DNA of 64,000 nucleotides from Flavobacterium sp. (GCF_004211145.1 NZ_SEBS01000017.1:18045-82044); one strand, 5' to 3'; counted from the stretch's first letter, positions 1 through 9,499 are shown. Notes: a model not told the origin generated them from the sequence alone. Numbers and translations are program-made.

Positions 1-1445
1 CGCCCGGACCGTTCGAAGTCGAGAAAACCTGGGGCGTTTTCGACGATGTTTTTTGTCCGAAGGAGAATACGTTCAAATTTTTCGAAGGTGTTTTGACCGA
101 AGTAATAGCGCTTTTTCCGTCCGAGTACATTCACATCGGCGGAGACGAATGTCCCAAAACCCGATGGAAAACCTGCGAACATTGCCAGAAACTGATCCGC
201 GATAAAAATCTAAAAGACGAACACGGCCTGCAAAGTTATTTCATCCAACGCGTCGAAAAATTTGTGAATTCGAAAGGACGAAAAATCATCGGTTGGGATG
301 AAATCCTCGAAGGCGGTCTGGCTCCGAACGCGGCCGTTATGAGCTGGAGAGGAATCGATGGCGGCATCGCGGCGGCCAGGCAAAAACACAACGTCGTGAT
401 GACGCCCGAGGGTTATCTGTATTTCGACCGCTACCAAGGCGATCCCAAAAACGAGCCGTTGGGATTCGGAGGTTACGTGCCGATCGAAAAAGTGTACGGT
501 TTCAATCCCATTCCAGATGCGTTGTCAGCCGACGAAGCGAAATACATAATCGGTGTCCAAGCCAATCTCTGGACCGAATACATCGCGACTGAAGAACACG
601 CCGAATACATGATTTTCCCGCGGATTGCAGCGCTCAGCGAAGTCGCATGGGGAACGTCGGATCCCGATAATTTCAAACAATTTCAGAAACGGTTGTTCCG
701 ACATCTTTCGCTGCTCGACAAACTCGGAGTGAATTACGCCAAATCGATGTTCCAGGTTGCGACGCGCACCTTTCCGTTCGGGAAACGAAGCGTCGCACTC
801 GAATTGTCGTCGGCGGGAAACAATCCTGAGATCCGATACACGAACGACGGCAGCGAACCGACCGTAAATTCTCAATATTTTCCCGGAAAAATAATAGTGC
901 CCGCGTCGCAAACCGTAAAGGCCGCACGATTCGAAAACGGGAAACGCATCAGCGCGATTACCCAACAACAATTCACGTTCAGCAAAGCGACGGGACGACA
1001 AATCACACTTGAAAACCAACCAAGCGACAAGTACAAAGGCGACGGAAGTTTCACGCTCGTCAACGGAATTCTCGGCGATAAACAACGAACCGGCCGCGAT
1101 TGGATTGCGTTTGCAGGCACCGATCTCGAAGCCGTAATCGATTTGTCCGACAGGGAAAAAATAAGTTCCGTGACCGCGAGTTTCATGCAGAGCCAAGGCA
1201 GTTGGATTTATTATCCGGTTGAAGTCGAGGTTCTCGTGTCGAAAGATAATCGTAACTTTAAGTCGGTCGCGAGAGTTACCGCAGCTGAGATTGCGAAATC
1301 GGGCGGAACGATCAAAATGAAATTCAAGAACCAGAAAGCGCAGTTCGTGAAAATTATCGCTAAAAATACCAAAACAATAGCCGACGGAAATCCCGGAGCC
1401 GGAAATCCAGCTTGGCTTTTCACCGACGAAATACTCATAGACTAA
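1..1445 (+). CDS. beta-N-acetylhexosaminidase (GH20), 5' end outside the window
   Basis: Glycoside hydrolase family 20 enzyme that removes terminal beta-linked GlcNAc/GalNAc from glycans, probably in the periplasm or outer membrane. The reading frame is open to the left edge (first full codon at base 3), so the N-terminus is missing; a TTG at 93 is internal. The GH20 catalytic pair lies in HIGGDE (Asp 144-146, Glu 147-149), and NLWTE follows in the barrel. After about residue 230 there is a chitobiase C-terminal-like segment (IRYTNDGSEPT) and then a discoidin-like beta domain. The stop overlaps the next start by one base (TAATG), so it is translationally coupled to the glycosylasparaginase gene. 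Family is secure; substrate is inferred. Confidence 0.93.
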   Translation, partial: PGPFEVEKTWGVFDDVFCPKENTFKFFEGVLTEVIALFPSEYIHIGGDECPKTRWKTCEHCQKLIRDKNLKDEHGLQSYFIQRVEKFVNSKGRKIIGWDEILEGGLAPNAAVMSWRGIDGGIAAARQKHNVVMTPEGYLYFDRYQGDPKNEPLGFGGYVPIEKVYGFNPIPDALSADEAKYIIGVQANLWTEYIATEEHAEYMIFPRIAALSEVAWGTSDPDNFKQFQKRLFRHLSLLDKLGVNYAKSMFQVATRTFPFGKRSVALELSSAGNNPEIRYTNDGSEPTVNSQYFPGKIIVPASQTVKAARFENGKRISAITQQQFTFSKATGRQITLENQPSDKYKGDGSFTLVNGILGDKQRTGRDWIAFAGTDLEAVIDLSDREKISSVTASFMQSQGSWIYYPVEVEVLVSKDNRNFKSVARVTAAEIAKSGGTIKMKFKNQKAQFVKIIAKNTKTIADGNPGAGNPAWLFTDEILID

Positions 1446-2428
1446 TGTCAGGAAGAAGGAATTTTTTGAAGAATACGGCGTTGGCGTCGGCGGCGATCGC
1501 AGTGACACCGATTCTCGAAACCGATTTTTCATTCGCCCAAAAAGCGAATAAACCGATCGTGCTCTCCACTTGGGATTTCGGATTGAAAGCCAACGAAGCC
1601 GCTTGGAAGATCCTGAAATCGGGCGGACGCGCGCTCGATGCGGTCGAAACCGGAGTTAAAATCACCGAGGCCGATCCCGAGGAACGCAGCGTCGGTTACG
1701 GCGGACGACCCGATCGCGATGGGCGCGTGACGTTGGACGCGTGCATCATGGACGAATTGTCGAACATCGGTTCGGTCGCGTGTCTCGAACACATCAAACA
1801 TCCGATCTCGGTCGCGAGAGCCGTGATGGAAAAAACGCCTCACGTGATGCTTTCGGGCGATGGTGCCTTGCAGTTCGCGCTTTCTCAGGGTTTTAAAAAA
1901 GAAAATCTGCTCACGGAAATCTCCGGGAAAGAATGGAAAGAATGGCTCAAAACGAGCAACTACAAACCGATCGTTAACATCGAAAACCACGACACCATCG
2001 GAATGATCGCGCTCGATTCATCGGGAAATCTATCGGGCGCCTGCACCACGAGCGGCATGGCGTACAAAATGCACGGCCGCATAGGCGATTCCCCGATCAT
2101 CGGCGCCGGGTTGTATGTCGACAACGAAATCGGAGCCGCGACCGCGACCGGCCATGGCGAAGAAGTCATCAGGATTGCGGGTTGCCATCTTGTAGTCGAA
2201 CTCATGCGGCAGGGAAAATCGCCTCAAAAAGCGTGTAAGGAAGCGGCGATGCGCATAGTCAACATCACGAAAAATCGCGGAAAGAATCTCAAGGACATCC
2301 AAGTCGGGTTCATCGCGCTCAACAAGAAAGGCGAACACGGATCGTTCTGCATCCAAAGCGGATTCAGCTACGCGATGCACGACGAAACCGGAAACCGGAT
2401 GGTAACGCCTGATTTTTACCTCAAATAA
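1445..2428 (+). CDS. N4-(beta-N-acetylglucosaminyl)-L-asparaginase (glycosylasparaginase), Tat-exported
   Basis: Ntn-hydrolase that cleaves the GlcNAc-Asn bond left after N-glycan trimming. The protein (327 aa) begins MSGRRNFLKN followed by a hydrophobic stretch, a twin-arginine export signal. Self-cleavage should occur at NHD|TIG, making Thr184 (bases 1994-1996) the new N-terminal nucleophile; this matches the Asp-Thr site of the well-studied Flavobacterium (Elizabethkingia) meningosepticum enzyme. GDSPIIGAGLYVD and ATATGHGE are family motifs of the beta subunit. ATG at 1445 overlaps the upstream stop, and the stop overlaps the next ATG, so three genes form a tight operon for glycoprotein glycan breakdown. 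An upstream in-frame start at 1412 lies inside the hexosaminidase gene and precedes the Tat motif, so I reject it. Confidence 0.95.
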   Translation: MSGRRNFLKNTALASAAIAVTPILETDFSFAQKANKPIVLSTWDFGLKANEAAWKILKSGGRALDAVETGVKITEADPEERSVGYGGRPDRDGRVTLDACIMDELSNIGSVACLEHIKHPISVARAVMEKTPHVMLSGDGALQFALSQGFKKENLLTEISGKEWKEWLKTSNYKPIVNIENHDTIGMIALDSSGNLSGACTTSGMAYKMHGRIGDSPIIGAGLYVDNEIGAATATGHGEEVIRIAGCHLVVELMRQGKSPQKACKEAAMRIVNITKNRGKNLKDIQVGFIALNKKGEHGSFCIQSGFSYAMHDETGNRMVTPDFYLK

Positions 2429-3084
2429 TGGCGCATCTCGAAATCGCTTGCTTCAACGTCGAATCGATGTTGATCGCGCAGGAATCGGGAGCCGACCGCA
2501 TTGAATTTTGCGCCGATTATGAATCGGGTGGAATAACGCCGGATTTTGAAAGTTTATCCGAGATCAAACCGCAAATTTCAATTCCAATTTTCGTGATGAT
2601 CCGTTCGAGAGCCGGAGATTTCAACTATTCGGACAAGGAATTCGAAACGATGAAGTCAGACATCAAAAGGTTCAAGGAAATTGCCGACGGTTTCGTGTTC
2701 GGAATACTAACTTCCGATGGAAAAATTGATGTCGAACGAAATTCAGAGCTCGTAAAATCGACGACGCTTCCGTGTACGTTTCATCGCGCGTTCGACGGAA
2801 TTTTAGATTCGGAATTGGCGCTTGAAGACGCAATCCACTGCGGTTTCCAAAATATCTTGACGTCGGGCGGAATAGGGAATGCGATCGATAACATAAAAAA
2901 TCTCACCGAACTCGTGCGCGAAGCCAGCGGCCGAATCACGATCATGCCCGGAGGCGGCGTGCGTTCGTCGAACATTGAAACGTTGTTGCATACGACGGCG
3001 ACTTGGTTCCATTCGGCAGCGATTACCGGAAACAGCGAAACAGCTGACGCATCGGAAATCCAAAAAATGAAAAGTGAATTCTAA
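2428..3084 (+). CDS. cutC: CutC family protein
   Basis: TIM-barrel protein of the CutC family (218 aa, usual length about 240). The N-terminus MAHLEIACFNVESMLIAQES and the GADRIEFC and MPGGGVRSSNI motifs are typical. The family was named for copper homeostasis, but its biochemical activity is unsettled. Here it is the third gene of an overlapping operon with a hexosaminidase and a glycosylasparaginase (TAATG junction). That context argues for a role linked to glycan or amino sugar use rather than copper; this is inference. No signal peptide, so it is likely cytoplasmic. Confidence 0.88.
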   Translation: MAHLEIACFNVESMLIAQESGADRIEFCADYESGGITPDFESLSEIKPQISIPIFVMIRSRAGDFNYSDKEFETMKSDIKRFKEIADGFVFGILTSDGKIDVERNSELVKSTTLPCTFHRAFDGILDSELALEDAIHCGFQNILTSGGIGNAIDNIKNLTELVREASGRITIMPGGGVRSSNIETLLHTTATWFHSAAITGNSETADASEIQKMKSEF

Positions 3085-3144
3085 GCGGAAATTAATGTTC
3101 CGAACTCTCTTTAAATCTTAAATCTTAAATCAAAAATCTGAAAT

Positions 3145-3759
3145 CTAAAAAAGTCCGTTGAGTTCCGCATCAATCCGATTGTAAACCTGTCCCAAATGCT
3201 CCGGATTATTCACGAAATCAATATTATCAACATCGATGATCAACAATTTTCCGCGATCGTATGTCGTGATCCACGCCTCGTAACGCTCGTTGAGTCGGCT
3301 TAGGTAATCGATGGAAATGGAGTTTTCGTAATCGCGTCCACGTTTGTGGATCTGGTTGACCAGATTCGGGATCGAACTGCGCAGGTAAATCAACATATCA
3401 GGCGGCTCGACAAGCGATTCCATTAGTTCGAACAAAGACGAATAATTGTTGAAATCGCGGTTGGTCATCAAACCCATAGCGTGCAAATTGGGTGCGAAGA
3501 TGTGCGCGTCCTCGTAAATCGTACGGTCCTGAATGATTTTTTTGCCGCTTTCACGGATTTGCAAGATTTGGCGGAATCGGCTGTTCAAAAAGTAGATCTG
3601 CAGGTTGAACGACCAGCGCTCCATCTGATGGTAAAAATCGTCGAGATACGGATTGTCGACGACGTCCTCAAAATGCGGTTCCCATTTGAAATGTTTTGCC
3701 AGTAAACGTGTTAGCGTAGTTTTTCCCGCGCCGATATTGCCTGCAATCGCTATATGCAT
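3145..3759 (-). CDS. deoxynucleoside kinase
   Basis: Phosphorylates deoxynucleosides in the salvage pathway (dAdo/dGuo/dCyd type; exact specificity not readable). The 204-aa protein starts with a P-loop, GNIGAGKT at about residues 7-14, and has the dNK-family motif DRTIYEDAHIF near residue 80, plus RGRDYE in the lid region. Cytoplasmic. Its ATG directly abuts the stop of the upstream secreted-protein gene (TAA followed by ATG), so the two are co-transcribed on the minus strand. Confidence 0.93.
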   Translation of the reverse strand: MHIAIAGNIGAGKTTLTRLLAKHFKWEPHFEDVVDNPYLDDFYHQMERWSFNLQIYFLNSRFRQILQIRESGKKIIQDRTIYEDAHIFAPNLHAMGLMTNRDFNNYSSLFELMESLVEPPDMLIYLRSSIPNLVNQIHKRGRDYENSISIDYLSRLNERYEAWITTYDRGKLLIIDVDNIDFVNNPEHLGQVYNRIDAELNGLF

Positions 3760-4545
3760 TTAAGGTAATTTAAGATTATAGATGCTGATTCCGTCGGGTG
3801 TAAAAATAGCTAAATTTTGGCCGCCATACCAGAAACCCGAGGGCGATTTTTTGCCCAAATCGATGACTTGCTGCGTATTTCCGTCGAACGTTACATAATG
3901 CAGATTTCCTTGCGACAGGTAAAGTCCGCTCGTGTCCGAAACGAACCGGAAGCCTTCGACGGCGGGCACGCGGCCCAATGTCGCAATCTTGCCGAACAGG
4001 TCGCAACGGAACGCGTCTCCGTTTTCATCGACCCATCTGAAATGGTTGAAATCGGTTTCATAACACACGACATTTCCGCGCAACGGTTGGGTCAGCGAGA
4101 CAAAAGTGTTTTTGAGATAATCGTACAACCCGATCTGCATCGTCGCAGTGTTGAATATCCAAAGTCGGTTTTGTGCCGCGTTTCCAATGGCGTGGGCGAC
4201 AATCGGTTCGGGCAAATAGTCGGAAAAATTCACCTTGCGGATTTCATTGAGCTGATTGTCGAGGAAAACGGCCGTGTTGAAATCCTCGTAGAACAGCACA
4301 AGGTTCATCGGGTTCAAGATATCGGCTCGCTTAATTTTTCCGAGTCCGATGTTTTGGTATTGCAGTTTTCGTCCGTCTTTTTCCTTGAAAAAAGTGTTGT
4401 CTTTGACGTAATAACGCCATCCGAAATTGTCGAAGCCGGCGAAGTAGTCGATTGATAATTTTTCCTCGGACGAAACCGTCGGCGTCAATTGCGCATAAAG
4501 CGTTGACAGCGAAAATGAAAGGAGAAGCAGCAGGATTTTTTTCAT
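3760..4545 (-). CDS. secreted protein of unknown function, paired with dNK
   Basis: A 261-aa protein with a clear signal peptide (MKKILLLLLSFSLSTLYAQ). The mature part has repeated short beta-rich stretches ending in FDNFGWRYYV, LWIFNTATMQIGLYD, FRWVDENGDAF and LAIFTPDGISIY, which suggests a beta-propeller-like fold, but I recognise no named domain. It is first in a two-gene minus-strand operon with the deoxynucleoside kinase, the stop touching the kinase start. The pairing of a secreted propeller-like protein with a cytoplasmic kinase gives no direct clue to function. Confidence 0.8.
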   Translation of the reverse strand: MKKILLLLLSFSLSTLYAQLTPTVSSEEKLSIDYFAGFDNFGWRYYVKDNTFFKEKDGRKLQYQNIGLGKIKRADILNPMNLVLFYEDFNTAVFLDNQLNEIRKVNFSDYLPEPIVAHAIGNAAQNRLWIFNTATMQIGLYDYLKNTFVSLTQPLRGNVVCYETDFNHFRWVDENGDAFRCDLFGKIATLGRVPAVEGFRFVSDTSGLYLSQGNLHYVTFDGNTQQVIDLGKKSPSGFWYGGQNLAIFTPDGISIYNLKLP

Positions 4546-4661
4546 CGGAAAACGAAGATACGATTAAACTTTTTGACGCCGCACGATTCGATGGCGAAAC
4601 GTTTTGGTCGACCCTTTTGGGCGATTCACCTCAATTAACTGGAAACGCGCCGCGAAGCGAA

Positions 4662-4669
4662 TACCTTTG
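4662..4669 (+). promoter_or_regulatory. candidate -7 element upstream of the GLPGLI gene
   Basis: TACCTTTG matches the Bacteroidota -7 consensus TAnnTTTG exactly. I see no good TTG at the expected -33 distance. The resulting leader would be about 165 nt. The 295-bp gap 4546-4840 between the divergent genes otherwise holds nothing I recognise. Confidence 0.35.
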
Positions 4670-4840
4670 TAGGAACATTTAACGAATCGTTGGTAACAAA
4701 ACGTGGGCGAATCCGTCATATTTGCCGTGTCGAAACTACGGTTGGAACTTTTTCAGTCGTCGCGTGTTTTTCCTACGAAAAGCATCCGACGTTTGGTTGA
4801 GCAAAACATATATATAATGTTAAGAAGAAAACTTAAGAAT

Positions 4841-5743
4841 ATGAGAAAAATAATTATTGGAGTAATCCTCGCTATGTCGGGATTTATCACGCAAGCCCAG
4901 GAATTCCAAGGGATGGCGGTTTACGAATCGAAAACGAGTACGGCCGACTTCAAGGCCCAGATGAGCGGCAACCGCGACATCACGCCCGAAATGCAAAAAA
5001 TGTTCGAGGAACGCATGAAAGCCGCGTTTGAAAAAACCTTCATCCTCAACTTCGACAAATCGGCGTCGATCTACAAGGAAGAGGAAAAACTGGAAGCCCC
5101 GGGCGGACAGGGCGGCGGTTTCAGAATGATGACCTCGATGATGGGCGGCGGCGGAACCTACTATAAAGACGTCAAAACCAAAACATACACGGTCGACAAA
5201 GAATTCATGGGCAAGGAATTTCTGGTCAAGGATTCGCTCCCGAAACTCAACTGGAAAATGGAAAGCGAAACCAAGCAAATCGGAAACTATACCTGTTACA
5301 AAGCCACCGCGATCATTCCCGTCAGTAAATCCGACTTCAGGAATTTCAGGCCGAAACGTCGCGACGAACAAAAGAAAGAAGACGAGGCCAAAGCCAAAGC
5401 CGAGTCCGAGAAAAAAACCAATTTGATGGATCAGGTCGAAATGCCAAAAGAAGTCACGATCACCGCTTGGTACGCACCCGAAATCCCAGTGAATCAAGGG
5501 CCCGAAAGTTATTGGGGATTACCCGGATTGATTCTCGAGATCAACGACGGGAAGACAATCGTGCTGTGTTCGAAGATCGTCCTGAATCCAAAAGACAAGG
5601 TATCCATCAAAGCGCCGACCGCAGGTAAAGTCGTTTCACAGAAAGAATACGACGAAATCGTGGTCAAGAAAATGGAGGAACTGCGCGAAATGAACGGCGG
5701 AAACGGGCCCGGACAAGGTCGTCCGTCGATGAGAATGAATTAA
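4841..5743 (+). CDS. GLPGLI family protein
   Basis: Exported protein of the GLPGLI family, named for a motif seen here in YWGLPGLILEINDGKT (about residue 225 on). The start at 4841 is chosen because it opens a signal peptide (MRKIIIGVILAMSGFITQAQ); the frame runs open to 4703 but that extension would bury the signal. The mature protein (about 280 aa) has a Gly/Met-rich loop near residue 90 and a Lys/Glu-rich helix near residue 180. The family is usually encoded next to a TonB-dependent-receptor-like barrel, as here. Its biochemical role is unknown; transport or assembly of a surface ligand is a guess. Confidence 0.88.
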   Translation: MRKIIIGVILAMSGFITQAQEFQGMAVYESKTSTADFKAQMSGNRDITPEMQKMFEERMKAAFEKTFILNFDKSASIYKEEEKLEAPGGQGGGFRMMTSMMGGGGTYYKDVKTKTYTVDKEFMGKEFLVKDSLPKLNWKMESETKQIGNYTCYKATAIIPVSKSDFRNFRPKRRDEQKKEDEAKAKAESEKKTNLMDQVEMPKEVTITAWYAPEIPVNQGPESYWGLPGLILEINDGKTIVLCSKIVLNPKDKVSIKAPTAGKVVSQKEYDEIVVKKMEELREMNGGNGPGQGRPSMRMN

Positions 5744-5750
5744 TCTTTTT

Positions 5751-5801
5751 AGCCGCGAATTCGCGAATGTGAGGTTTTATCGCATTCTCGAATTCGCGGC
5801 T
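5751..5801. terminator. inverted repeat between GLPGLI gene and barrel gene
   Basis: AGCCGCGAATTCGCGAATG (5751-5769) pairs with CATTCTCGAATTCGCGGCT (5783-5801) with one mismatch, leaving a 13-nt loop. There is T-rich sequence on both sides, so it may end transcription of the upstream gene. The phrase resembles other palindromic repeats in this window. Confidence 0.45.
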
Positions 5802-5824
5802 GACTTTTTACCAAACACACAAAC

Positions 5825-8551
5825 ATGAAGAATTTTACCATTCTTTTCTTTCTTATTTTTTCATCTGTGGCAATTTCACAGAACATCCGACTCGATGGCG
5901 TAATCGTCGACAACGACGGAAAGCCGCTCGAAATGGCGAACGTCATGGCGGTCAACGTCGCGACGAAAGGCATGGATTCGTACGCGATCACGAACGACAA
6001 AGGGAAATTCTATCTCAACCTCAAAGCCAATGCGACGTACACGGTCAAAGTGAGTTATCTGGGCATGGCGAACAAGGAAGTTTCGGTGACGACGACGGGC
6101 GAAAACATGACGCAGACCATCAAAATGGAAGCGGGCGGAATCCAATTGAACGACGTCGAGATCGTGCGCGAAATGCCGGTTTCGATCAAAGGCGACACGA
6201 TCGTGTACAATGCCGACTCGTTCAAAACCGGAACCGAGCGCAAACTCGAAGATGTGCTCAAGAAACTTCCCGGAGTCGAAGTAAATGCCGACGGTGAAGT
6301 CGAGGTCGAGGGCAAAAAAGTCCAAAAACTAATGGTCGAAGGCAAGGATTTCTTTGACGGAGATACAAAACTCGGCGTCAAGAATATTCCTGCCGACGCG
6401 ATCGACAAAATTCAGGTGTTGCGCAATTACAACGAAATCGGACAATTGAAAGGACTCGAAAACAACGAGGAAAGCGTCGCGATGAACATCAAGCTCAAAG
6501 AAGGCAAGAAGAACTTCTGGTTCGGCGATGTCACGGCTGGAATCGGCGTCGGACATGAGGAATCGCGTTATGTCGTGAATCCGAAACTGTTCTACTACAA
6601 CCCGAAATTCAGCATCAACCTGATCACGAATTTCAACAACATAGGCGAACTGCCGCTCACGATCCAGGATTACTTTAAAATGACGGGCGGATTCCGTTCG
6701 ATGATGCGCAAAGGCGGCACGAACTTCAACGTTTCGTCGAACGACTTGGGAATTTCGTTGCTCAGGAACAATCGCGCCAAGGAAATCGAAACCGACTTCG
6801 GGGCGGCAAACTTCTCGTACAGTCCCGCGAAAAGCTGGACGATCAGCGGATTCGCGATTCTTTCGTCGTCCAAAACCGATCTCGAAACCACGTCCCAAAC
6901 CGATTACCTCGAAGAAGATACGCAGGAAAACCGAGAGGAAACCGCGCACCAAAAAAGCAATTTCGGATTGTTCAAATTGAGTTCGAGCTACAAACCGAGC
7001 ACGACGTTCCAGTTCGATTACGACGTGATGCTCAAAACATCGAAACAGGATGAGGACAACGATCTGCTGCGCGAATCCATCGAAAACGGCGTTTCCACGA
7101 CCGAAAGCATTTTCACGAAGAAGAAACAAAACCCAATCACGCTTAACCAAAACCTGAGTCTGTATTACACCAAGAACGAAAAGAACGTCTTCGCCGTCGA
7201 AATGCAGCATCTGTATCAGGACGAAGACCCGTTCTACAATGCGAATCTGGCGACGCAGCCGTTCGATTTGTCGGGCTACATCGCTGGCCAGAACCGAAAC
7301 GACATCAACCAGAAACGATTCGTCAAGACCAATAAACTCGACGCGAAAGTCGATTATTATTACATGGTCACGCCTAAAAGCAACATAAACGTGACCGTCG
7401 GCGACACGTATTCGCACCAGAATTTCGACTCGAGCATTTTCCAGATTCTCGACAACGGAACACGCAACGACCTCGAAGCGCCCGAGAACAACAACGACGT
7501 GAATTACACGTTCAACGACGCTTTCGTCGGGCTGCATTACAAGATCATGACGGGGAAACTCACGTTCAATCCGGGCTTCAGCGTGCATACGTATTCGATG
7601 AACAACGATCAATTGGGCAGCGAATTCAAGCGCGATTTCTTTCGATTTTTGCCCGACATGTACGCGCTTTGGCAGATCAAGAAATCGGAAACGCTCACGT
7701 ACAATTTCTCGATGACGAACGATTTTACCGACATCAACCAACTGGCTGAAGGATACGTGTTTTCGAATTACAACAGTTTGTTCAGCGGCACGCGCACGCT
7801 TGAGAACGCGACGTCGCAAGTGCATTCCCTGCGTTATTTCCGATACAACATGTTCAATTTCGAGAACGTTTTCGGCAACATAACCTATACGCGACGCATG
7901 GATGCCGTGAAGAACCGCGCGTTTTTCGATGGCGTGAACCAGACATCGGAGCCGTTCAATTCGAGGTTTGCCGACGAGACCGTTTCGGCCGCCGGAAACT
8001 ACGGGCGTTCGTTCCTGAAATACTACAAGGCGTCGATCGGAGCGACTGTCAATTATTCCAAATTCAACAACATCGTGATCGTGCCCGACATTCCAAACGG
8101 AACGCTCAGCGAAGACCGCCGCGTCACCGAAAGTTTTACGCAGAATTACCGCGTTAGCGCTTCGACGAATTTCAAGAAAATGCCCAACCTCGAGATCGGT
8201 TACAACTTCACCGTAAACGACTACAACGACCAGACATTCTATACCGATCGGCCGTTCGCGAAGCTCGACTACTATTTCTTAGATGCGTTTTCGTTCGTGA
8301 CCGAGTACGAATTTTATCACTATTACAACAAAGGCGATGCGTCCAACAGCGTCGACAACGAATACGATTTCCTGACCGCAAGCCTGATCTACCAAAAGAA
8401 AGGCAGCAAATGGGAATACAAACTGGCCGCGACGAATCTGCTCAACACGACCTCGCTCAACGACAACAGTTTCGACCAGTTCCGCGTGACGAACTCTCAG
8501 TATTTTGTGCAGCCGCGGTATGTGATTTTTAGTTTGAAGTATAATTTGTAA
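5825..8551 (+). CDS. outer membrane beta-barrel protein with carboxypeptidase-regulatory-like N-domain
   Basis: A 908-aa outer-membrane protein with signal peptide MKNFTILFFLIFSSVAISQN. Residues 20-105 form a carboxypeptidase regulatory-like/CNA-B domain (IRLDGVIVDNDGKPLEMANV). A plug-like region follows (KKLPGVEVNADGEVEVEGKK, about residue 150), and then a long barrel rich in alternating aromatic strands, ending NPRYVIFSLKYNL-like with a terminal aromatic-x-aromatic-type strand (YVIFSLKYNL). This is the class normally paired with GLPGLI proteins, as here, 81 bp downstream. It probably takes up or presents a ligand at the surface with TonB energy, but I do not see a convincing TonB box, so the transport role is inferred. 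Confidence 0.9.
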   Translation: MKNFTILFFLIFSSVAISQNIRLDGVIVDNDGKPLEMANVMAVNVATKGMDSYAITNDKGKFYLNLKANATYTVKVSYLGMANKEVSVTTTGENMTQTIKMEAGGIQLNDVEIVREMPVSIKGDTIVYNADSFKTGTERKLEDVLKKLPGVEVNADGEVEVEGKKVQKLMVEGKDFFDGDTKLGVKNIPADAIDKIQVLRNYNEIGQLKGLENNEESVAMNIKLKEGKKNFWFGDVTAGIGVGHEESRYVVNPKLFYYNPKFSINLITNFNNIGELPLTIQDYFKMTGGFRSMMRKGGTNFNVSSNDLGISLLRNNRAKEIETDFGAANFSYSPAKSWTISGFAILSSSKTDLETTSQTDYLEEDTQENREETAHQKSNFGLFKLSSSYKPSTTFQFDYDVMLKTSKQDEDNDLLRESIENGVSTTESIFTKKKQNPITLNQNLSLYYTKNEKNVFAVEMQHLYQDEDPFYNANLATQPFDLSGYIAGQNRNDINQKRFVKTNKLDAKVDYYYMVTPKSNINVTVGDTYSHQNFDSSIFQILDNGTRNDLEAPENNNDVNYTFNDAFVGLHYKIMTGKLTFNPGFSVHTYSMNNDQLGSEFKRDFFRFLPDMYALWQIKKSETLTYNFSMTNDFTDINQLAEGYVFSNYNSLFSGTRTLENATSQVHSLRYFRYNMFNFENVFGNITYTRRMDAVKNRAFFDGVNQTSEPFNSRFADETVSAAGNYGRSFLKYYKASIGATVNYSKFNNIVIVPDIPNGTLSEDRRVTESFTQNYRVSASTNFKKMPNLEIGYNFTVNDYNDQTFYTDRPFAKLDYYFLDAFSFVTEYEFYHYYNKGDASNSVDNEYDFLTASLIYQKKGSKWEYKLAATNLLNTTSLNDNSFDQFRVTNSQYFVQPRYVIFSLKYNL

Positions 8552-8648
8552 GAGATAATAGATGATAGACGGATAGATGATAGACGGTCGAAGTCAGAAT
8601 CGTCTATCATCTTTTCATCTGTTATCTTACGTCTTTTCGAAGCAATTT

Positions 8649-8787
8649 CCCGCTGTCCGCTATTAGCTTTCTCAAAAACGCCGGTTTTGTAGCGCGCGCC
8701 AAGAGCTTCCGTCGGTCGCTTCGGCGCGCACACAAAACGTCGGCGTTCTTCTCGAAAGGCTAACCGCTTCCATCGGGGCTAGCGGAA
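8649..8787 (+). repeat. long-hairpin intergenic repeat, copy 1
   Basis: Conserved ends CCGCTGTCCGCTATTA and CTAACCGCTTCCATCGG flank a long imperfect hairpin (GCTTTC with GAAAGGC, AACGCCG with CGGCGTT, GCGCGC-rich tip). The tip carries AGCTTCCGTCGGTCGCT, also present with one change in the copy at 58680-58812. The element fills most of the 246-bp gap between convergent genes. Confidence 0.7.
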
Positions 8788-8797
8788 ATGCTTCAAT

Positions 8798-9499
8798 TCA
8801 CGATTGTATCGCGACCACGTTTTGCAGCAGCTCTTTCCAGAAATCCGTTTGCGGAACGATGATAAACAGCGCCAACTCACACGTCCAGAATAATGCGAAT
8901 AGCAAGTACGGGTTTTTGAGCATCGGGCGTTTAAGTTTTACTTTCTCATAGATTACGATCGACAATGACACGAGATACGGTGTCACGACCATCGCCAAGA
9001 TTCCGAATTCTCCAGCATAATAACCGATCAGTCGGCCCAAACCCGGATTGAGCACGACCAAAGTCGCCCCGATTATGAATGCGACATGCCAGCGCAGGTT
9101 TTTCTTTTTTACCATCGCGATGACATAGCAAACGCTAAAGAGAATCGCGTCGAGTACGCCACCGATTGCGATGATTCCGGCTTGTTCGGGCGATAAGGCG
9201 TAATTTTTCGGGACGGAATTCCAAACCAGCACAAAGATCGAGATCACGAGCAAAGGCGCAAGAAAATACGAGATTCGTCCTAACCTCCGATGCAAAACCA
9301 TTTTGCGCTTCCTGATGAGAATGGGCTGCGCGATCACCAACGCGAACCAACATACGAACAAAAACAAATGTATATGCGTCACGAAATAGAACCGCCCGAG
9401 ATTCGGGAACAAAGCAAAATAAGAATGATAAAACCCGGAGAAGCTGATTGCTGCCACGGCGGCGAACAAGATGGCGAGAAGTCTGTTTTTGTTTTCCAT
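8798..9499 (-). CDS. multi-pass membrane protein of unknown function
   Basis: A 233-aa integral membrane protein with about seven predicted transmembrane helices. A histidine-containing segment (FVTHIHLFLFVCWFALVIAQ, residues about 38-57) is followed by a basic loop RKRKMVLHRRLGRISYFL, an arrangement seen in DUF2306-like and cytochrome-b561-like proteins. I cannot assign a function. It is a single gene, convergent with the upstream barrel gene and followed by a hairpin repeat that may act as a bidirectional terminator. Confidence 0.75.
   Translation of the reverse strand: MENKNRLLAILFAAVAAISFSGFYHSYFALFPNLGRFYFVTHIHLFLFVCWFALVIAQPILIRKRKMVLHRRLGRISYFLAPLLVISIFVLVWNSVPKNYALSPEQAGIIAIGGVLDAILFSVCYVIAMVKKKNLRWHVAFIIGATLVVLNPGLGRLIGYYAGEFGILAMVVTPYLVSLSIVIYEKVKLKRPMLKNPYLLFALFWTCELALFIIVPQTDFWKELLQNVVAIQS

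Noticed and set aside
525..1532. 335-codon minus-strand ORF opposite the hexosaminidase gene
   Set aside because: Codon composition is the mirror of the GH20 gene, the product is Arg/Phe-rich with no domain, and the plus-strand gene is clearly real.
4452..4682. 76-codon plus-strand ORF in the divergent region before the GLPGLI gene
   Set aside because: Overlaps the start of a well-supported minus-strand gene and has no promoter or homology-like pattern.
6329..7825. 498-codon minus-strand ORF inside the outer-membrane barrel gene
   Set aside because: A shadow frame created by the biased codon use of the barrel gene; no promoter, no recognisable protein.
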